This document shows, piece after piece, positions 51,341 through 61,854 of a DNA stretch of 64,000 nt. Source of the DNA: Arthrobacter cheniae (GTDB taxonomy: Bacteria > Actinomycetota > Actinomycetes > Actinomycetales > Micrococcaceae); NCBI RefSeq assembly GCF_003602275.1, contig NZ_QZVT01000003.1, positions 248,001 to 312,000 of the forward strand. The letters run 5' to 3'. Numbering within the stretch: the stretch's first letter is position 1; each line of letters opens with the position of its first letter. The translations under genes were made by a program, and so were the position numbers. The notes below the pieces were generated by a model that ran no database searches, was not told where the DNA came from, and saw only the letters and a program-made list of their open reading frames with translations.

Positions 51341-52645
51341 ATGATTCCTTCCCTCAGCCTGCGCTCGGCACAACGAGCAGCGGTGGGCGTCGTCGTTACC
51401 GCCATCGCCCTGTCCTGTCTGGCATCTCCCGCATCCGCCGCAGTCATCACCATCCTCGGAGATGGGAAGAGCCTTGCCGACACGGTGCAGCAGAACGGCA
51501 GTTTCACGGCATCCGTCCAGGCGCCGACGGGATCGACGGTGAAGTTCAAGCTGGACGGCACCTATCTGGGCCAGGACACCGAGGCTCCCTACACCTGGCC
51601 CGTGACGGCGGGCACCGGACTGCATAAGCTCAATGTCCGGTGGGACACGTCTACCGGACGACAGGAGGCGACCGTGAACTTCTCCATAGGAACCACGACG
51701 CCGGCACCGGTTCAACCGGCACCGCCGGCTCCCGCTCCCGCACCCACGCCACCTACGACGTCGCCCGCCCCCTCGCCCGCTGGTGTTGTCCAGGTGTCCA
51801 CTGCGGCCGGACTGAAGTCCGCCCTTGCCTCCGCGCAGCCCGGACAGGTGATCGAACTGCGGGACGGCCGTTACATCGGCGCGTTCACGGCGTCGGCCTC
51901 CGGTACGGCATCCGCGCCGATCACCCTCCGCGGCTCCCGCAACGCCGTCCTCTCCACAGGATCCACGTCGTCGGGCTACGGCCTCCACGTCACGGGGTCG
52001 AACTGGCGCATCACCGGCATCTCCGTCGCCTCGTCGGCCAAGGGCATTGTGCTCGACGGCTCGAAGAACACGGTCATCAACGGTGTCGACGTCGGCACCA
52101 TCGGCGCGGAAGCGGTGCATTTCCGCTCCGGCAGCTCCGACGGCGCAGTCCTCGACTCCTTCATCCACGACACCGGACTGACCCATCCCGAGTACGGCGA
52201 GGGCATCTATATCGGTAGCGCCAAGAGCAACTGGGTCAGCGGGGCACCGGACCGGTCGGACCGGATCACGGTGCGTGGCAATCGGGTCACCAATACTTCC
52301 GCCGAGGGCATCGACATCAAGGAGGGGACCACGGGCGGCGTGATAACGGGGAACGTGTTCACCAACTCGGGTTTCTCCGGCGCGAACTACGCGGACTCCT
52401 GGGTCGACGTGAAGGGCAACGGCTACCGCATCGAAGGCAATTCCGGCCTCGGGACGAAGCTCGATGCCTTCCAGGTCCACTCCGTCCTGGCAGGGTGGGG
52501 CATGGGCAACAGCTTCACGAGCAACACCGTGCAGGGCGGCGTGCCGGGCTATGAGGTCTGGGTCCAGTCGGCATCGCTCGCGACCACCATCGCCTGCAAG
52601 GCCAGCGGGGCGGCCCGCGGGCTCAGCAACATCGCCTGCCGCTGA
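51341..52645 (+). CDS. Secreted right-handed parallel beta-helix protein with N-terminal Ig-like domain
   Basis: A 434-residue protein with a signal peptide (about residues 1-30, ending in ASPASAA). A small beta-sandwich-like domain (about 32-118, with VKFKLDGTYLGQDTEAPYTW) and a Pro/Ala linker follow. A beta-helix of about 290 residues is homologous to 2-1111 and 54199-55272 (GEGIYIGSAKSNWV, IDIKEGTTGG, DSWVDVKGNGYRI, and the end GLSNIACR). It is divergent from the Hsp70 operon, with a 276-bp gap. A strong hairpin follows its stop. It is likely a polysaccharide-acting enzyme or binding protein of the cell surface; the catalytic type is unknown. Confidence 0.86.
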   Translation: MIPSLSLRSAQRAAVGVVVTAIALSCLASPASAAVITILGDGKSLADTVQQNGSFTASVQAPTGSTVKFKLDGTYLGQDTEAPYTWPVTAGTGLHKLNVRWDTSTGRQEATVNFSIGTTTPAPVQPAPPAPAPAPTPPTTSPAPSPAGVVQVSTAAGLKSALASAQPGQVIELRDGRYIGAFTASASGTASAPITLRGSRNAVLSTGSTSSGYGLHVTGSNWRITGISVASSAKGIVLDGSKNTVINGVDVGTIGAEAVHFRSGSSDGAVLDSFIHDTGLTHPEYGEGIYIGSAKSNWVSGAPDRSDRITVRGNRVTNTSAEGIDIKEGTTGGVITGNVFTNSGFSGANYADSWVDVKGNGYRIEGNSGLGTKLDAFQVHSVLAGWGMGNSFTSNTVQGGVPGYEVWVQSASLATTIACKASGAARGLSNIACR

Positions 52646-52657
52646 TCCACCGTCGAC

Positions 52658-52699
52658 GCCGATAGCGCCGGGTGGAAATTCCCACCCGGCGCTATCGGC
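52658..52699. terminator. Bidirectional terminator hairpin
   Basis: A perfect 18-bp inverted repeat (52658-52675 and 52682-52699) with a 6-base loop lies between the convergent beta-helix gene and ugd copy 3. It probably ends both transcripts. Confidence 0.85.
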
Positions 52700-52712
52700 G
52701 ATCAAACTACAG

Positions 52713-54122
52713 CTACACCACGAGGCTTGGCGTCTCGTCGCGCACGTCGAACGCCAGTTCCACGGTGGCGGCCTGGGCCGGCCGACCGAGGGCCCGGTAC
52801 TGCCAGCCCTTCGAGGTGTAGTCATTGGCGTTCAGCGCGTGGCGTCCGTCGAGGATCCGACGATGACTGACCAGGGCACCGAGGGCGTCCGGATCCGCGT
52901 TACGGAACTCGGACCACTCCGTGAGCAGGGCGACGACGTCGGCCTTGTCCACCGCCTCGGCCATGGAATCCACGTAGTTGAGGTCCGGGTAGGCGCGGTG
53001 GGCGTTCTCGTTGGCCTGGGGGTCGTACACCGAGACGATGGCCCCCTCGAGGTACAGCAGGCGGGCGACGTCGAGCGCCGGCGCATCCCGGACGTCGTCG
53101 GAGTTCGGCTTGAACGCGGCCCCCAGGGCCGCCACCCGTACCCCGGCGAGGCTGCCGCCCGCCAGTTCACGGATGAGGTCGACTGTACGGACGCGGCGTC
53201 GGTTGTTGATGGAGTCCACCTCGCCGAGGAAACTGACGGCCTGTCCGACCCCGAGCTCCTCCGCGCGGTGCTTGAACGCCCTGATGTCCTTCGGGAGGCA
53301 GCCGCCGCCGAAGCCGAGGCCGGGCTTCAGGAAGCGACCGCCGATGCGGTCGTCCAGGCTGAGTGCCTTGGCGAGCTGGTTGACGTCGGCGCCGGTCGCC
53401 TCGCAGATTTCCGCCATCGCATTGATGAACGAGATCTTCGTGGCGAGGAAGGAGTTCGCTGCGACCTTCACCAGCTCGGACGTCGCAAGGTCGGCGACGA
53501 TCACCGGTGTCTCGAGGTCGAGGATGGGCTTGAAGACCCTGCGGAGCTGCTGCTCGGCCCAGCTGGAGCTCACACCGAAGACGAGGCGATCGGGGAAGAG
53601 CGTGTCCTGGACGGCGAAGCCCTCGCGGAGGAATTCGGGATTCCAGGCGAGTTCGAGTTCCGTGCCGAGCGGGGACAGCGACTGCACCATGGAGGTGATG
53701 CGAGCTGCTGTTCCGATCGGGACGGTCGATTTCCCGACGAGCAGGACCTTCCGGTCGATCCGCGTCGCCAGCGCCGTGAAGGCGGCGTCGACGTACTTCA
53801 GATCCGCCGCCGACGAATTCGGAGCCTGTGGCGTCCCGACACAGACGAAGTGCACGTCGCCGAAAGCTGCGGCCTCGTCGAAATCGGTACTGAAGCGCAG
53901 GCGGCCTGTCGCGAGGGCCTCCTGGAGCTTCTCGGGGAGGCCTGGCTCGAAGAAGGGCACACCACCGGCTGACAGCAGGTCGATCTTGCGCTGGTCCACG
54001 TCCACGCCGAGGACCTCGAAGCCCATGATCGCCATGCAGACGGCGTGGGTCGCTCCGAGATAACCGGTGCCGATCACCGTCACGCGGGGTGCGGGCTGGT
54101 CGTTGTGCTGGGAAGTGCTCAT
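52713..54122 (-). CDS. ugd: UDP-glucose 6-dehydrogenase, copy 3
   Basis: A 469-residue protein with AGAGGACG before the ATG. It has NAD motif GTGYLG, FFEPGLPEKL, GKSTVPIGTA, AWNPEFLREG, the catalytic Cys in GFGGGCLPKD (about Cys275) and LGAAFKPNSDDVRDAP. It is closest to copy 1 in the whole chain and in the shared C-terminal extension (YRALGRP). It is the last gene of the cassette GT2, membrane beta-helix, secreted beta-helix, ugd, and lies 76 bp after the beta-helix gene. It should feed UDP-glucuronate to the GT2 synthase. Confidence 0.95.
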   Translation of the reverse strand: MSTSQHNDQPAPRVTVIGTGYLGATHAVCMAIMGFEVLGVDVDQRKIDLLSAGGVPFFEPGLPEKLQEALATGRLRFSTDFDEAAAFGDVHFVCVGTPQAPNSSAADLKYVDAAFTALATRIDRKVLLVGKSTVPIGTAARITSMVQSLSPLGTELELAWNPEFLREGFAVQDTLFPDRLVFGVSSSWAEQQLRRVFKPILDLETPVIVADLATSELVKVAANSFLATKISFINAMAEICEATGADVNQLAKALSLDDRIGGRFLKPGLGFGGGCLPKDIRAFKHRAEELGVGQAVSFLGEVDSINNRRRVRTVDLIRELAGGSLAGVRVAALGAAFKPNSDDVRDAPALDVARLLYLEGAIVSVYDPQANENAHRAYPDLNYVDSMAEAVDKADVVALLTEWSEFRNADPDALGALVSHRRILDGRHALNANDYTSKGWQYRALGRPAQAATVELAFDVRDETPSLVV

Positions 54123-54198
54123 CGTTCGTCCTCTTTTGGGTAGGGGGTATCGCGGATTGTTGAAAGGTGGTCTGGTGAGGGGTAGTGGGAGAAAGTGG

Positions 54199-55272
54199 TC
54201 AGCCGGAGGTACAGGGTTCGTTCGACAGGCCTTCTCCGGCAGCGGAGGCCGTGTTGCTGCATTCGACGACGTTGTCGCGCACGGGCTTCAGTGAGTACCC
54301 GAGACCTGGTCCGTTGACCTGGGCGACGTTGTCACGGAAGACGTTCTCGGTGCCCCAGCCGTCCACGATCTCGTGCGTCTGGAATCCGTCCTGCGGGGAA
54401 TCGGCCCCGGCATTGTCTGCAATGACCCAGCCCCTGCCTTTCACGTCGACCCAGGAGTCGGCCTCGACGATGCCCGACCCGTCGAAGCTGTTGTCGCGCA
54501 GGATTCCGTCCGAGGTGCCCTCCTTGATGTCGACATTCTCGGAGGTGGTTCCCGAGATGGTGTTGCCGGCAATCTCGTTACGGTCACTTCGGTCGGGCTC
54601 GCAGTTGCTGATGTCGCACCAGTTGCTCTCGGCCGTGCCGATGTAGATGCCCTCACCGAACTTGGGCTTCCGCAGGCCCGTGTTGCTGATCGTGTTGCCG
54701 ATGACCCGGTTGTCGGTACTGAACTTCCGGAGGTGTATCGCCTCGTCGCCGGTGGTGGTGACCGTCAGCCCCTGGATCAGCAGGTTGGTGCCCTGGTCCA
54801 CCATGACGCCCTTCTGGCCGTTGCGGACCGTGAAGCCCTGGAGTACCCAGTACGCGGAGTCCTCGAGGTGCAGCACATAGCCGTCGTCGGTCGTACCGCC
54901 GTCGAGGATGCTCTCCGCGTCGCCGCAGACCGTGATGGGCTGCTCCGCAGTTCCAGATGCGGACGCTGCGAAATTACCCGTATATACGCCCGGTCCGAGG
55001 CCGATGACGTCTCCCGGCCGGGCGGCGTCCAGGGCGTTCGACAGATCGGCCGAATTCCCCACCTGCACGGTCGACGCAGGGCATTCGACCGGAGATGCCA
55101 CAGGTCCGGGTTCAGGGCTTGCGTCCTGCGTGGAAGATTGCCCGGGGTCCGGCTGGTCACCGGCCGTGTCCTGGTTGTCGGCCCTGTTCAGGCCCACCAC
55201 GACGACGACGGCTGCAACGACCAGGGCCAGCGCTGCGAGGAGCAGGGCCAGGATCCCTCCGCGGCGGGTCAC
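54199..55272 (-). CDS. Membrane-anchored or secreted parallel beta-helix protein
   Basis: A 357-residue protein. The GTG start overlaps the upstream stop (GTGA). One N-terminal hydrophobic helix (about residues 6-29) acts as signal anchor. A Pro/Asp/Ser linker precedes the Cys-Pro-Ala motif and a beta-helix: RPGDVIGLGPGVYTG, GEGIYIGTAESNWC, DSWVDVKGRGWVI and the tail AGEGLSNEPC. It is the near twin of the partial gene at 2-1111, also placed directly before a ugd gene. Epimerisation or cleavage of the glucuronate polymer outside the cell is the inferred role. The conserved Cys positions suggest disulfides. Confidence 0.85.
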   Translation of the reverse strand: MTRRGGILALLLAALALVVAAVVVVVGLNRADNQDTAGDQPDPGQSSTQDASPEPGPVASPVECPASTVQVGNSADLSNALDAARPGDVIGLGPGVYTGNFAASASGTAEQPITVCGDAESILDGGTTDDGYVLHLEDSAYWVLQGFTVRNGQKGVMVDQGTNLLIQGLTVTTTGDEAIHLRKFSTDNRVIGNTISNTGLRKPKFGEGIYIGTAESNWCDISNCEPDRSDRNEIAGNTISGTTSENVDIKEGTSDGILRDNSFDGSGIVEADSWVDVKGRGWVIADNAGADSPQDGFQTHEIVDGWGTENVFRDNVAQVNGPGLGYSLKPVRDNVVECSNTASAAGEGLSNEPCTSG

Positions 55273-57113
55273 TGGGCCCGCCGGATGTCATCGATGCGCA
55301 CAATGCCGCGGCTGAGGGTCGTCAAGGGGACACGCTCCTTGTAGGGATCGCGGATGGTCCGCACGCGGAGGTGCCGCTTGCGGGTGAAAGCCGTCGCCAC
55401 GAGTAGCGCCCCGAGCAACAGCCAGATGAAGGTCAGGGGCTGGAAGACGGAATTCATGACGCTATGGACGGTGGGAGCGGGATGCCAGCTCAGCAGGTCG
55501 TTCTCCTCCACCACGGCTCCGGTGGAGGTCTCGTCCCAGATCGCCACGGTTCCATAACCGCCCACGTCGTTGCCGGCGACCCTGGTATCGGGCACGTTGC
55601 CGAGGAGGGAGACGCCGTGCCCGGAGAGCGAGCTCATGGTGTTGCCGGTGATGGACGCAGTAGCGTCCCGGACGTACACGCCGGTGTCGCCGCCGGAGAT
55701 CGTGTTCCTGCGGATATCGGCCTGCGCCCCGGCCTCCCGCACCGCGATGCCCTGCTTGTGCTGGTCCCGGATCTCGTTGTCGATGATGCTCACGCCCTCT
55801 GCACCGTAGTTGACGACGACTCCGACCTCGTTGCCCTGGATGGTGTTGCCCGTGAGGCGCAGCTTGTTGCCGCCGCTGAGCTCGACCCCGTAACGCCCGT
55901 TGTCGGCGACGGTGCTTCCCAGGATGCGGTTCCCGCCATAGGTGACGACCGCCGTGCCGACGGCGTTGGGGCCGTCCGCGAGGGGCTGGCCGTCGAGAGA
56001 GATTCCGTTCCTGCCGTTGCCGCTCGCCGTCACGTCCTGCAGCTCGACCCGCGTGCTGGACCGGCCGACGGTGATGCCGTCGACCGCATTGTCCATCGAC
56101 GTGGTCCCGGTGATGGTCGCGTCGGTCACGGAACGGTGCAGCACCAGTCCGTCGACCAGGCTCCCGCTGATGGCGGAGTCACGGATGGCGATGTCCCGGG
56201 CGTTGGTGATGAACAGGCCGAACGCGTTGTCCTTGACCGTGAGGTTGTCGATGCCGGCGGTGACCACGCTGTAGTCGAGGTCCGTCTGGTCGGCCAGGGA
56301 CTTGAGGTCCGCCTCCGGCAGCAGCCGCGCCCCCGCCGGAGCTGCTGGTTCGGCCGCCGTCGCGCCCGATTCCAGGAAGGTACCGGCGGTGTCGGTACCG
56401 GTCAGTGCGAGGCCACCGGTGTTGCCGCTCCAGAACCCGAGTGATGACACCGTGGCGTGGGAGAACGATGCGTGACCGCCGATCACCCGGACGTACGCTC
56501 GCCCGTCCGAGGTGTCGGTATCCGCGCCGGAACCGTCCCAGCTGGTGATCTCGACGTCGGACTCCTCGGTGCCCGCAACCGTCAGCGAGCCGCCCAGGGC
56601 GACGATCGACACGAAGGCATCCTCGTTGCTCTGCAGGCGGACGGTGATGCCCTCTCCGCCGGTGAACGCGAGCGTTGCTCCGGGAAGGACCACGATGCTC
56701 TCGGTCAGCATGAACGTCGACGACGCGAGTTGCTTGAAGGTGTCCGGGGCGAGCAGGAGCAGGTCCGCGGCGGTGTACGGTTCCGTGCGGGCAGGCAGCA
56801 CGAGGGTGTTCGTCACCCCGGTGTGGAGGCGGTAGGGACCCTCGAGCCCGTCGACGCGCCAGCGGGCCGCGGAGGCGATGGTGCGCACGTACACCAGCCG
56901 CTCCTCCTCGCTCTGGACGACTCGGGCTTCACTGCGGGGGTCCCCGGTGTACAACTCGCCCTGCACGTTGCCGTTCGCGGCGATCTCGTTGCGTCCGAGG
57001 GCGTCGACCTCGGACTTCTTCCAGAGGTTGCCGGCCGCGAGGAAGCCGGCTGCGACAAGCGCGATGAAGGCGACCGCGAGCGCGCCCAGGAGGATGGGTT
57101 TCCGGCTGGTCAT
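55269..57113 (-). CDS. Large parallel beta-helix protein with membrane helices at both ends
   Basis: A 614-residue protein. The hydrophobic helix at about 7-29 is followed by a 100-residue lead domain, then beta-helix turns from about 130 to 540 of NosD/AlgG (CASH) type, with many DNAFGLFITNA- and NTIQGNEVGVVVN-like coils. A second hydrophobic helix (FIWLLLGALLVATAF, about 560-578) is followed by a basic cytoplasmic tail of about 35 residues. The middle would lie outside, tethered at both ends next to the synthase. Its ATG overlaps the GT2 stop (ATGA) and its stop overlaps the next start. The topology would suit a polymer-modifying or export-guiding subunit, analogous to AlgG, but this is inference. 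Confidence 0.83.
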   Translation of the reverse strand: MTSRKPILLGALAVAFIALVAAGFLAAGNLWKKSEVDALGRNEIAANGNVQGELYTGDPRSEARVVQSEEERLVYVRTIASAARWRVDGLEGPYRLHTGVTNTLVLPARTEPYTAADLLLLAPDTFKQLASSTFMLTESIVVLPGATLAFTGGEGITVRLQSNEDAFVSIVALGGSLTVAGTEESDVEITSWDGSGADTDTSDGRAYVRVIGGHASFSHATVSSLGFWSGNTGGLALTGTDTAGTFLESGATAAEPAAPAGARLLPEADLKSLADQTDLDYSVVTAGIDNLTVKDNAFGLFITNARDIAIRDSAISGSLVDGLVLHRSVTDATITGTTSMDNAVDGITVGRSSTRVELQDVTASGNGRNGISLDGQPLADGPNAVGTAVVTYGGNRILGSTVADNGRYGVELSGGNKLRLTGNTIQGNEVGVVVNYGAEGVSIIDNEIRDQHKQGIAVREAGAQADIRRNTISGGDTGVYVRDATASITGNTMSSLSGHGVSLLGNVPDTRVAGNDVGGYGTVAIWDETSTGAVVEENDLLSWHPAPTVHSVMNSVFQPLTFIWLLLGALLVATAFTRKRHLRVRTIRDPYKERVPLTTLSRGIVRIDDIRRAQ

Positions 57114-58480
57114 GCGACGGCCTCCCGGGTGTCCTGTGCGGGAGTAGCTGCCTCGGTCTTGGTCTCCAGGCTCACGGCATCCTGGCCGTCACCACCGATC
57201 TGGTCGGCGTGCCGGGTCAGCCAGCCCTGCTTGTTCATGGTGAAGAAGGCATAGAGCTTGATCGGCAGTGCCACGAGGATCACGGCGAAGGCGAGGACGG
57301 GCAGGATCAGGATGTCCTGCGGGTGGCGGCGGAGATGCGAGATACCGCGGATCCCGCGGCCGAGCAGCAGCCAGCAGAGCGCGGCGCTGACACCGAGCAC
57401 CGTGAGGTCGAGGCGGTTGAAGATGAGATAGAACATGGTCAGCCCCATGGTCAGCGGCGTCAGCAGGATCTGCAGGACGGTGACCTTGGTGATGAACGGG
57501 GTCCGCCACAGCCACCCGGTGCCGATGGCGGTGAGGTAGCAGCGGTAGGAGTTGCGGCTCCAGCGGATGCGCTGCTTCACGAAGGCCCGGAAGCTGGCGG
57601 GGAACATCGAGAGGGCACGTGCCGTCGACTGGTGGACGGTCTTGTACCCGGAAGCCAGGACGAGCCAGGTGAGGCGCCCGTCGTCGCCCGAGATGCACCG
57701 CTTGCCCAGGAAGTACTCGTTCTCCAGGTGCTCGAGGACGGGCAGGACGGCGGATCGACGGTAGACAGCCGTCCGGCCCGAGATGCACGGGACGGCCCCC
57801 GCGGCACCCATGGCCGGGACGTAGTCCAGGTACCTGAGGTTCACGAGCCAGTCGGCAACCCGCCGCCAGACGCTGGTTTCCCGCTTGTAGACGGTCTGAT
57901 GGGTTCCCACGGCCCCCACGAGCGGGTCGATGAACGGCATCTGCACGTTCTGCAGGAGATCGGGCTGCCACCAGGTATCCGAGTCCGTGAGCACCAGGAT
58001 CTCGTGCTGCGCAAGGCGGATGCCGGCACCGAGGGCGGATCGCTTGCCCACGTGGTGGAACAGGATCGGCTTGATCACGGGATCCTGGAGTGCCTCGATC
58101 CGTGCGTAGGCGTCGAGGTCCTCGACGTCGAGGACGATGATGATCTCGTCCGGGTGCTGGGCGCGCCACGACTCGAGGGCGCTCATCAGGATGTCCGGAT
58201 CCTCGTGGAAGGACGGCACCACCACGGAGGTCGTCGTCCGATAGTTGGTCACGATCGGTTGCGCCCGGTGGGACAGGATGAAGCGGTAGAGCCACAGTCC
58301 CCAGACGATCGCGCCGGCAACGGCGATCGGGAAGTAGGGCGAGACCTCGACCCAGAAGGCGCTGACGTCCGTCCAGTCGAAACCGGAGGTCCAGGCGGAC
58401 CACCGGGCACCCAGTGCCGCGACGACGAAGTCGACGGCGGGGGTCGGTGTGGATGGTGCTGCAGGCGCAAAGGGGTGCAT
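57110..58480 (-). CDS. Membrane family 2 glycosyltransferase (processive, hyaluronan synthase-like)
   Basis: A 456-residue protein. The ATG at 58480 with GAGGA six bases upstream is preferred over the frame's start at 58597. One or two N-terminal helices are followed by the GT-A domain: TSVVVPSFHEDPDILM, LTDSDTWW (DxD-type), GDDGRLTWLVLASGY and the processive Q-x-x-RW motif KQRIRWSRN. Four C-terminal helices follow. This is the layout of hyaluronan, chitin and alginate-type synthases that polymerise and export at once. With Ugd and beta-helix proteins in the same overlapping operon, the polymer probably contains glucuronate. It is first in the operon. Confidence 0.87.
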   Translation of the reverse strand: MHPFAPAAPSTPTPAVDFVVAALGARWSAWTSGFDWTDVSAFWVEVSPYFPIAVAGAIVWGLWLYRFILSHRAQPIVTNYRTTTSVVVPSFHEDPDILMSALESWRAQHPDEIIIVLDVEDLDAYARIEALQDPVIKPILFHHVGKRSALGAGIRLAQHEILVLTDSDTWWQPDLLQNVQMPFIDPLVGAVGTHQTVYKRETSVWRRVADWLVNLRYLDYVPAMGAAGAVPCISGRTAVYRRSAVLPVLEHLENEYFLGKRCISGDDGRLTWLVLASGYKTVHQSTARALSMFPASFRAFVKQRIRWSRNSYRCYLTAIGTGWLWRTPFITKVTVLQILLTPLTMGLTMFYLIFNRLDLTVLGVSAALCWLLLGRGIRGISHLRRHPQDILILPVLAFAVILVALPIKLYAFFTMNKQGWLTRHADQIGGDGQDAVSLETKTEAATPAQDTREAVA

Positions 58481-59002
58481 CGGATTCCTCGGGCAGGACG
58501 GAATGGCGGGAGGTGCACGACGGTGGGCGTCAGACCGCTCCCCTGCCTGCAGCAGCTCAGCTGCTTCCAGGCGGGGCGCATGGTCCGGAAAGATCATCAG
58601 GGACCTTATGGTCTGAGGCTATGGGAAGGATCCGATCCCGAGCACTACCTGAAAAACCGGCGCTCCTACGTGGTTCCATCCGCATACCTACACGTGCTCC
58701 GGCTCTCCCCCATGCCCCGACCGCATCTCCATCCGCGAGGTCCCGGAAGGCCTGGTCGGAAGGCTGCTCCAAGCCCGTCCTACCCCTCTGACCTGCGCAT
58801 TCATCGTCCGCGCGGAAAGGCAGGACCACCCGGTGCCCGCCCATCGCAGCCGTTTCCACATACTGGTTCCGGGGTCCTGCCGCGTGCCGCGATGGCCACC
58901 TGCCCGGTCGAATCCCCCGACTCGGGTGCACCAAGTGTTAACACAACGCCTACTCGCAGGAAACCTTGCGGACAGGCGGACGAAACCGCCCGGCTTCTGG
59001 GC
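58481..59002. other. Intergenic region upstream of the GT2 cassette
   Basis: No gene is supported in these 522 bp. It must hold the GT2 promoter. CTACCTG (58645), CTACGTG (58666) and CTACACG (58688) lie 21-22 bp apart, about 165-215 bp upstream of the start, and CTACTCG is at 58950-58956. No terminator for the ABC-F gene was recognised. Confidence 0.45.
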
Positions 59003-60823
<1,821 letters not shown>

Positions 60824-60859
60824 GGAGATACTGCTTTCGTTTGAAACGGTGGTGCGCGG

Positions 60860-61831
60860 TCAGCCCGCGAAGTCTGTGGCGATGCGTGCCCCGTGCGCCG
60901 GACCATGGACGGACGCTGCCTGGAGCCCCTCGGTGTCGAGGAGCGCCTCCAGTTCGGCCGCATGGCCGGAGCTTCGGGCGAGGAAGGCGATGGTGGGCCC
61001 CGAACCGGACACGATGCCGGCCAGTGCCCCGAAGGCCTTCCCGGTATCAAGGATATCGCCCAGCGCGGGTGCGAGTTCGAGCGAGGCCTGCTGGAGGTCG
61101 TTGTGCAGCAGCGGCGCCAGCCCCAGCGCGTCCCCCGCGCGCATGGCCCCGAGGATCGCCGGGTCGATCTCCGGCTGGGCGTCCGGCTCCACGCCGTCCC
61201 GCAACCGGATGGCGTCGAGCGTCCGGTAGACCTCCGGCGTGGACAAGCCGTAGGCGGAGGTCACGAGCACCCAGTGCAGGGGTGTCTTGGAGATGGCCGG
61301 GGTGAGCTGGTCCCCCACCCCGAGCCCGACGGCGGTCCCGCCGACGAGCGCGAACGGGACGTCCGCGCCGAGGTCGATGGCGATCTTCGCCAGCTCGTCC
61401 CGGGAGAAGCCGCTGCCCCACAGGGCATCGCACGCGAGCAGGGCTGCGGCCGCGTCGGCCGAGCCACCGCCCATCCCACCGGAGATCGGCACGCGCTTGG
61501 TGATGTCGAGGTGCACGCCGGTGCGGCCCGGGCTGACCTCGGCGAGGAGTTCCGCGGCGCGCACGGCGAGATTGGTCCGGTCCAGCGGGATGGTGTCGGC
61601 GGGGAGGTTGAGCATGCCCTTGCCGTTGACCGTCACGCTGATCCCGTCACCCGGGGTCTCCGTGGCCGTGACCTCCTCATAGAGGGACACGGCAAGGAAG
61701 ACGCTGGCGATCCCGTGGTAGCCGTCCTCGCGCGGCGGGCCCACCTGCAGCGAGACGTTGATCTTGCCGGGCGCCCTGACGCGCACGGACCGTGCTCCGG
61801 AGCGCATGACGACCGTTCTGCCCGAGACCAT
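60860..61831 (-). CDS. ispE: 4-diphosphocytidyl-2-C-methyl-D-erythritol kinase
   Basis: The ATP-dependent kinase of the MEP isoprenoid pathway. The ATG at 61831, with an AGG-rich leader, gives 323 residues; a TTG nine bases upstream is less likely. GHMP kinase motifs are VRAPGKINVSLQVGP (with the catalytic Lys), PISGGMGGGSADAAAALLAC and GIVSGSGPTIAFLA. It lies 23 bp after rsmA on the same strand, the usual actinobacterial order. Confidence 0.96.
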   Translation of the reverse strand: MVSGRTVVMRSGARSVRVRAPGKINVSLQVGPPREDGYHGIASVFLAVSLYEEVTATETPGDGISVTVNGKGMLNLPADTIPLDRTNLAVRAAELLAEVSPGRTGVHLDITKRVPISGGMGGGSADAAAALLACDALWGSGFSRDELAKIAIDLGADVPFALVGGTAVGLGVGDQLTPAISKTPLHWVLVTSAYGLSTPEVYRTLDAIRLRDGVEPDAQPEIDPAILGAMRAGDALGLAPLLHNDLQQASLELAPALGDILDTGKAFGALAGIVSGSGPTIAFLARSSGHAAELEALLDTEGLQAASVHGPAHGARIATDFAG

Positions 61832-61854
61832 ACCCACCAACCTAGCCCACCGCG

